NCBI GenBank assembly: GCA_937926025.1
Contig: CALANQ010000275.1
Location: forward strand, 1 to 17,305
DNA length: 17,305 bases
From: an uncultured Acidimicrobiales bacterium
GTDB lineage: Bacteria > Actinomycetota > Acidimicrobiia > Acidimicrobiales > Iamiaceae
Reading direction: 5' to 3'
Shown: one piece after another, positions 14,902-17,305 of the stretch
How the letters are laid out: every line of letters begins with the position of its first letter
How positions within the stretch are numbered: position 1 is the stretch's first letter
Program-made: the position numbers and the translations under genes
Notes under the pieces: generated by a model
What the model was told of the DNA's origin: nothing
The model's input: the letters and a program-made list of their open reading frames with translations, nothing else
Databases searched by the model: none

Positions 14902-15984
14902 TCAGGTGCCGGTGGTGCCGGACCCGGAGCTGCTCGAGCTGCTGGTGCCGGGGGCACCCGGTGCGGCGCCGGAGCCGGCGTCGCCGTCGGGGCCGCCGCG
15001 GAAGCCGCCGCCCAGCTCGCCGACCCGGATGGTCGTGGCGGTGACGACGTCGTCGCTGGTCTCGCCCATCACCATGACGGTGTCGCCTTCGGCGATGTCG
15101 CTGACCTCGATCTCCTCGGACACGGACACCTCGGTGTCGTCCGAGGTGGTCACGGTCACCGTCGTGCCGTCGGACGTCGTCACCGTGATGGTGCTGCCGT
15201 CGATCTCGGTGATCTCACCGGCGGTCGGTGCACCACCACCGGGGAACCCGGCGCCGTCGGGCGGGGTCTGCCCCTCGGGCACGGTCTGATCGGTGCTGCT
15301 GCCGTCGGACGACGTGCCGGGGGCGCCGGCGGGTGGCGTGCCCCTCTGGCCGCCACCGGGACCGCCGAACCCGAGGGTGGCCTCCTGGTCGCCGCTGTCG
15401 GTGATGCGCTGGGCGGCCACGGCGTCGCCGTCGGTCTCGCCCATCACCACCACGTTGTCGCCGACGGCCAGATCGCTGAGCTCGCCGTCGCTGGTCTTGA
15501 TGACCGTGGTGTCGTCGGTGGTCTTCACCGTGGTCTCGCTGTCGTCCTGGCCGGTGACCGTGAGGGTGCTGCCGTCGACGGCGCTCACCGTGCCAGCGGT
15601 GCCGCCGCCACCCGGGAAGCCGCCACCGGGCATCTGGCCGTAGCCGCCCATCACGTTGCCGCCGCTGCTGGCCGCAGCCGCCGCGGAGCTGGTGGTCGAG
15701 GAGCTGTCGGAGCCGCCGCCGAGCGCCACCGCCGCACCGACGGCGACCACCGCGGCCACCGCACCGGCCGCCACCCACGCCTTCCAACCCGGGTTGGACT
15801 TCTCGGTGGAGGGGGCCGGGGCGGCAGGGGCGGGGCCGGCGGCGACGGGCTCGGCCGGCGGGAGGGTCGACGAGCCGCCTGCGGCCGGCGGCGAGGAGGG
15901 AGGCGCGCCGCCGGCCGCAGGGGGCTCGGTTGGGGGGAAGGGGGGCTGGGGAGGCTCGGTGGAGCCGTTGCTGGGATCGCTCAT
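14902..15984 (-). CDS. Membrane-anchored protein with two DUF5666-like domains
   Basis: 360 residues. Residues 1-65 are Pro/Gly/Ala-rich and probably cytoplasmic and disordered; 69-89 is a single membrane helix (WKAWVAAGAVAAVVAVGAAV). The outside part holds two similar beta-rich units, about 130-195 (GTVSAVDGSTLTVTG) and 255-322 (GEITEIDGSTITVTT), each ending in a VVMGETDGD or VMVMGETSDD segment. This fits the DUF5666 type of small OB/barrel-like domain, whose function is unknown. Gly-rich linkers contain FPGGG at 123-127 and 247-251, also found in both adaptors downstream. AAGGAG 11 bases before the ATG is the ribosome site. An 11-bp-spaced direct repeat upstream suggests control by a response regulator. 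It may be a sensor, a scaffold or a substrate chaperone of the exporter; I cannot choose. Confidence 0.75.
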   Translation of the reverse strand: MSDPSNGSTEPPQPPFPPTEPPAAGGAPPSSPPAAGGSSTLPPAEPVAAGPAPAAPAPSTEKSNPGWKAWVAAGAVAAVVAVGAAVALGGGSDSSSTTSSAAAAASSGGNVMGGYGQMPGGGFPGGGGTAGTVSAVDGSTLTVTGQDDSETTVKTTDDTTVIKTSDGELSDLAVGDNVVVMGETDGDAVAAQRITDSGDQEATLGFGGPGGGQRGTPPAGAPGTSSDGSSTDQTVPEGQTPPDGAGFPGGGAPTAGEITEIDGSTITVTTSDGTTVTVTTSDDTEVSVSEEIEVSDIAEGDTVMVMGETSDDVVTATTIRVGELGGGFRGGPDGDAGSGAAPGAPGTSSSSSSGSGTTGT

Positions 15985-16048
15985 CGGGGTTGGTGCTCCT
16001 TGGATGTCCCGCGACCGCGGGTCGAACGGGAGCCATCGTCCGCCCGAA

Positions 16049-16066
16049 CCCTCAGAGATCCCTCAG
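16049..16066 (-). promoter_or_regulatory. Direct repeat CTGAGGG-N4-CTGAGGG, probable OmpR/PhoB-type regulator site
   Basis: On the minus strand CTGAGGG occurs twice with starts exactly 11 bp apart (16066-16060 and 16055-16049), the spacing that places two DNA-binding domains of an OmpR/PhoB-family response regulator on one face of the helix. It is 65-82 bases upstream of the ATG at 15984. GACGAT about 8 bases downstream could be a weak -10. The regulator is not in the window. Confidence 0.5.
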
Positions 16067-16133
16067 CATCGACTCCAACCTCCCGCCATCTTCCGCCCCC
16101 GACCCCGACCCCCGACCCCCGACCCCCAAACCG

Positions 16134-16182
16134 GAAGTTGGTGTGAAGATTGGTGTCCTGGCCCAATCTTCACACCAACTTC
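16134..16182. repeat. Palindromic element A2 (perfect 20-bp stem, 9-base loop)
   Basis: Arms 16134-16153 and 16163-16182 are perfectly complementary; the loop is TGTCCTGGC. It is the same sequence as A3 at 17259 and differs by one loop base from A1 at 6601. A C-rich tract with repeated CGACCCC lies to the left (16097-16130) and a G-rich tract to the right (16183-16204), which lengthen the stem imperfectly. It lies between two genes that diverge, so it cannot be a terminator for either. Confidence 0.9.
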
Positions 16183-16270
16183 GGGTTGGGAGCGGGGGTC
16201 GGGGCGACGGTGGGCGATTCGCTCCGAGGCGATGTCCGCACGGGGGTGCGCCACTTGAGTAGCACCGGGT

Positions 16271-16299
16271 TTGAGCCGACCGGCTGACGGACATACCGG
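16271..16299 (+). promoter_or_regulatory. Possible promoter of the DUF559 gene
   Basis: TTGAGC (16271-16276), a 17-bp spacer, and TACCGG (16294-16299), followed by 5 bases and the GTG at 16305. The -35 is good; the -10 lacks the final T of TANNNT. It would give a leaderless or nearly leaderless transcript. Confidence 0.35.
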
Positions 16300-16304
16300 G
16301 TCAG

Positions 16305-17213
16305 GTGGAACCCGATGTCGCTCCGCTGACCCGTCTGGCCCGACGTCAGCACGGGCTGTTCACCTCGCACCAGGCGGCCGGCTGTGGCCTCACCCGCGAT
16401 GCGCTCCGGCGCCTCGTCTGGTCGAGGTGGTGCGCCCGGCTCGGCGAGGGCGTCTACCGCATCGAGGGCGCCCCTCGCTCCGCTGCCCAGGACCTGCTGG
16501 CGGCCGTGCTCGTGCACCGGGTGCCGGCCGCCGGCTCCCATCGCGCCGCGGCCGCCCACTGGGGGATCCCCGGCTACGGCGGTCGCCCGGAGGTGACCGT
16601 CGTCCACGCCCGCAACCGGCGCACGCCGCTGGGCCGGATCCACGGGACGCTGCGGCTCCCTCCCCATCACGTCACGGTGCGGCACGGCGTCCCCGTCACC
16701 ACCATCGCCCGCACGATCTTCGACCTCGCCGGGGTGGTGCCCGAGCTGCGGGCCGAGCAGGCGCTGGACTTCGCCCTCAGCCGCAAGCTGTGCACGCTCC
16801 GCCAGGTGAACGAGGTGTTCTTCGTCCTCGCCGGCCAGGGCCGGCGCGGGACGGTCGCCATGCGGTCCCTCCTCGACGCACGGGGCGAGGGCTACGTCCC
16901 CCCGGCAAGCGAGCTCGAGCGGGTCGGCCGCCGGCTCTTCGCCGAGGGCGGCCTGCCCGAGCCGGAGTTCGAGGTCCACCTCGGCGATGACCAGCTGATC
17001 GGCCGGGTGGACTGCCTGTGGCGGGGTGCTCGCCTGGTGGTCGAGCTCGACGGCGGGCGCTACCACGACGGGCTGAGCAGCCGCGAGGCGGACCGCATCC
17101 GCGACAACCGCCTCATGGCCGCTGGCTGGCGGGTCCTCCGGTTCACCTGGGACGACCTCACCCTCCGCCCCCAGCAGACCCTCGCCACCATCCGGGCCGC
17201 CCTCGCCCGCTGA
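16305..17213 (+). CDS. AbiEi-like winged-helix protein with C-terminal DUF559 (Vsr-like nuclease fold)
   Basis: 302 residues. The N-terminal 55 residues (LARRQHGLFTSHQAAGCGLTRDALRRLV then ARLGEGVYRI) are the winged-helix start found in AbiEi-type antitoxin-like proteins. A middle domain (60-145) has SHRAAAAHWGIPG and TTIARTIFDLA. The last 110 residues are DUF559, related to the very-short-patch-repair endonuclease fold: Glu203 in a helix, Asp236 in IGRVDCLW, VVELDGGRYHD with Glu247, Asp249 and His253, then RDNRLMAAGWRVLRFTWDDL. These residues suit a metal-dependent PD-(D/E)XK site with Asp in place of the usual Lys region. Such proteins occur as many paralogues per genome in Actinobacteria; no function is firmly known. 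No toxin partner gene lies beside it. It is flanked on both sides by palindromes A2 and A3. GTG 16305 starts the conserved part. Confidence 0.8.
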   Translation: MEPDVAPLTRLARRQHGLFTSHQAAGCGLTRDALRRLVWSRWCARLGEGVYRIEGAPRSAAQDLLAAVLVHRVPAAGSHRAAAAHWGIPGYGGRPEVTVVHARNRRTPLGRIHGTLRLPPHHVTVRHGVPVTTIARTIFDLAGVVPELRAEQALDFALSRKLCTLRQVNEVFFVLAGQGRRGTVAMRSLLDARGEGYVPPASELERVGRRLFAEGGLPEPEFEVHLGDDQLIGRVDCLWRGARLVVELDGGRYHDGLSSREADRIRDNRLMAAGWRVLRFTWDDLTLRPQQTLATIRAALAR

Positions 17214-17258
17214 GGCCCCGAGTCGCCCACGCCCCCGCTCCGACCTCGCCCACCCCAC

Positions 17259-17305
17259 CGAAGTTGGTGTGAAGATTGGTGTCCTGGCCCAATCTTCACA
17301 CCAAC
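17259..17305. repeat. Palindromic element A3 (cut by the window end)
   Basis: The left arm 17259-17279, the loop TGTCCTGGC (17280-17288) and 17 bases of the right arm are present, all identical to A2. It lies 45 bases after the stop of the DUF559 gene, preceded by a C-rich tract (17222-17258). Confidence 0.88.

Noticed and set aside
16305..17213. A complete type IV (AbiE-type) toxin-antitoxin pair
   Set aside because: The N-terminus is AbiEi-like, but no nucleotidyltransferase (AbiEii) gene is adjacent on either side within the window.
16134..17305. A classical insertion sequence with A2 and A3 as terminal inverted repeats
   Set aside because: The enclosed protein has no transposase motif (no DDE, HUH or recombinase signature), each element is itself a full palindrome, and I found no target-site duplication.

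Overview
The window is GC-rich throughout, with GTG and TTG starts, several promoters whose -10 hexamer lies 6-7 bases from the start codon (leaderless transcription), and gene families typical of Actinobacteria. I infer a high-GC actinobacterium, possibly of the Acidimicrobiia. The class is a guess from style, not from a marker gene. I see no rRNA, tRNA, CRISPR array, prophage or classical insertion sequence.

Layout. (1) 1-585 is the 3' end of a RecB-like PD-(D/E)XK nuclease gene with an Fe-S cysteine motif. It converges on a secreted SGNH-hydrolase lipoprotein (643-1317, minus). (2) 1404-4718 is a tight plus-strand operon: glycerolipid-type acyltransferase, atypical extended SDR, crotonase-fold protein and a small helical-repeat protein. 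The SDR and the crotonase both lack their classical catalytic residues. (3) 4719-4970 holds a short tandem repeat, two palindromic elements, and a promoter with a 17-bp operator-like palindrome in front of an acyl-CoA synthetase (4977-6545). (4) A perfect 21-bp-stem palindrome and a G-quadruplex motif separate that gene from a convergent family-A DNA polymerase (6702-8468, minus). The polymerase shares a 48-bp divergent promoter region with a small membrane protein gene (8517-8780). (5) 15984-8784 on the minus strand is an export locus: a membrane-anchored protein with two DUF5666-like domains, tandem hairpins, periplasmic adaptor, ABC ATPase, MacB/FtsX-type permease, a second adaptor, and finally a YgiD-type extradiol dioxygenase. 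A direct repeat typical of an OmpR/PhoB-type response-regulator site lies upstream of the first gene. (6) 16305-17213 is an AbiEi-like/DUF559 (Vsr-like) nuclease-fold gene bracketed by two copies of the palindrome seen at 6601.

The most interesting signal is the family of intergenic palindromes. Three copies (6601, 16134, 17259) are almost identical. Two shorter relatives (4753, 4826) keep the stem with compensatory base changes. The complete ones sit between a C-rich and a G-rich arm. They occur in convergent, divergent and same-strand gaps, so they are not simple terminators. Two of them frame the DUF559 gene, which suggests, but does not prove, a palindrome-plus-nuclease cassette.

The lipid-type genes (acyltransferase, SDR, crotonase, acyl-CoA ligase) point to acyl-CoA or lipid metabolism. 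The export locus looks like a monoderm MacAB-like system with two adaptors whose proteins share Gly-rich FPGGG segments.
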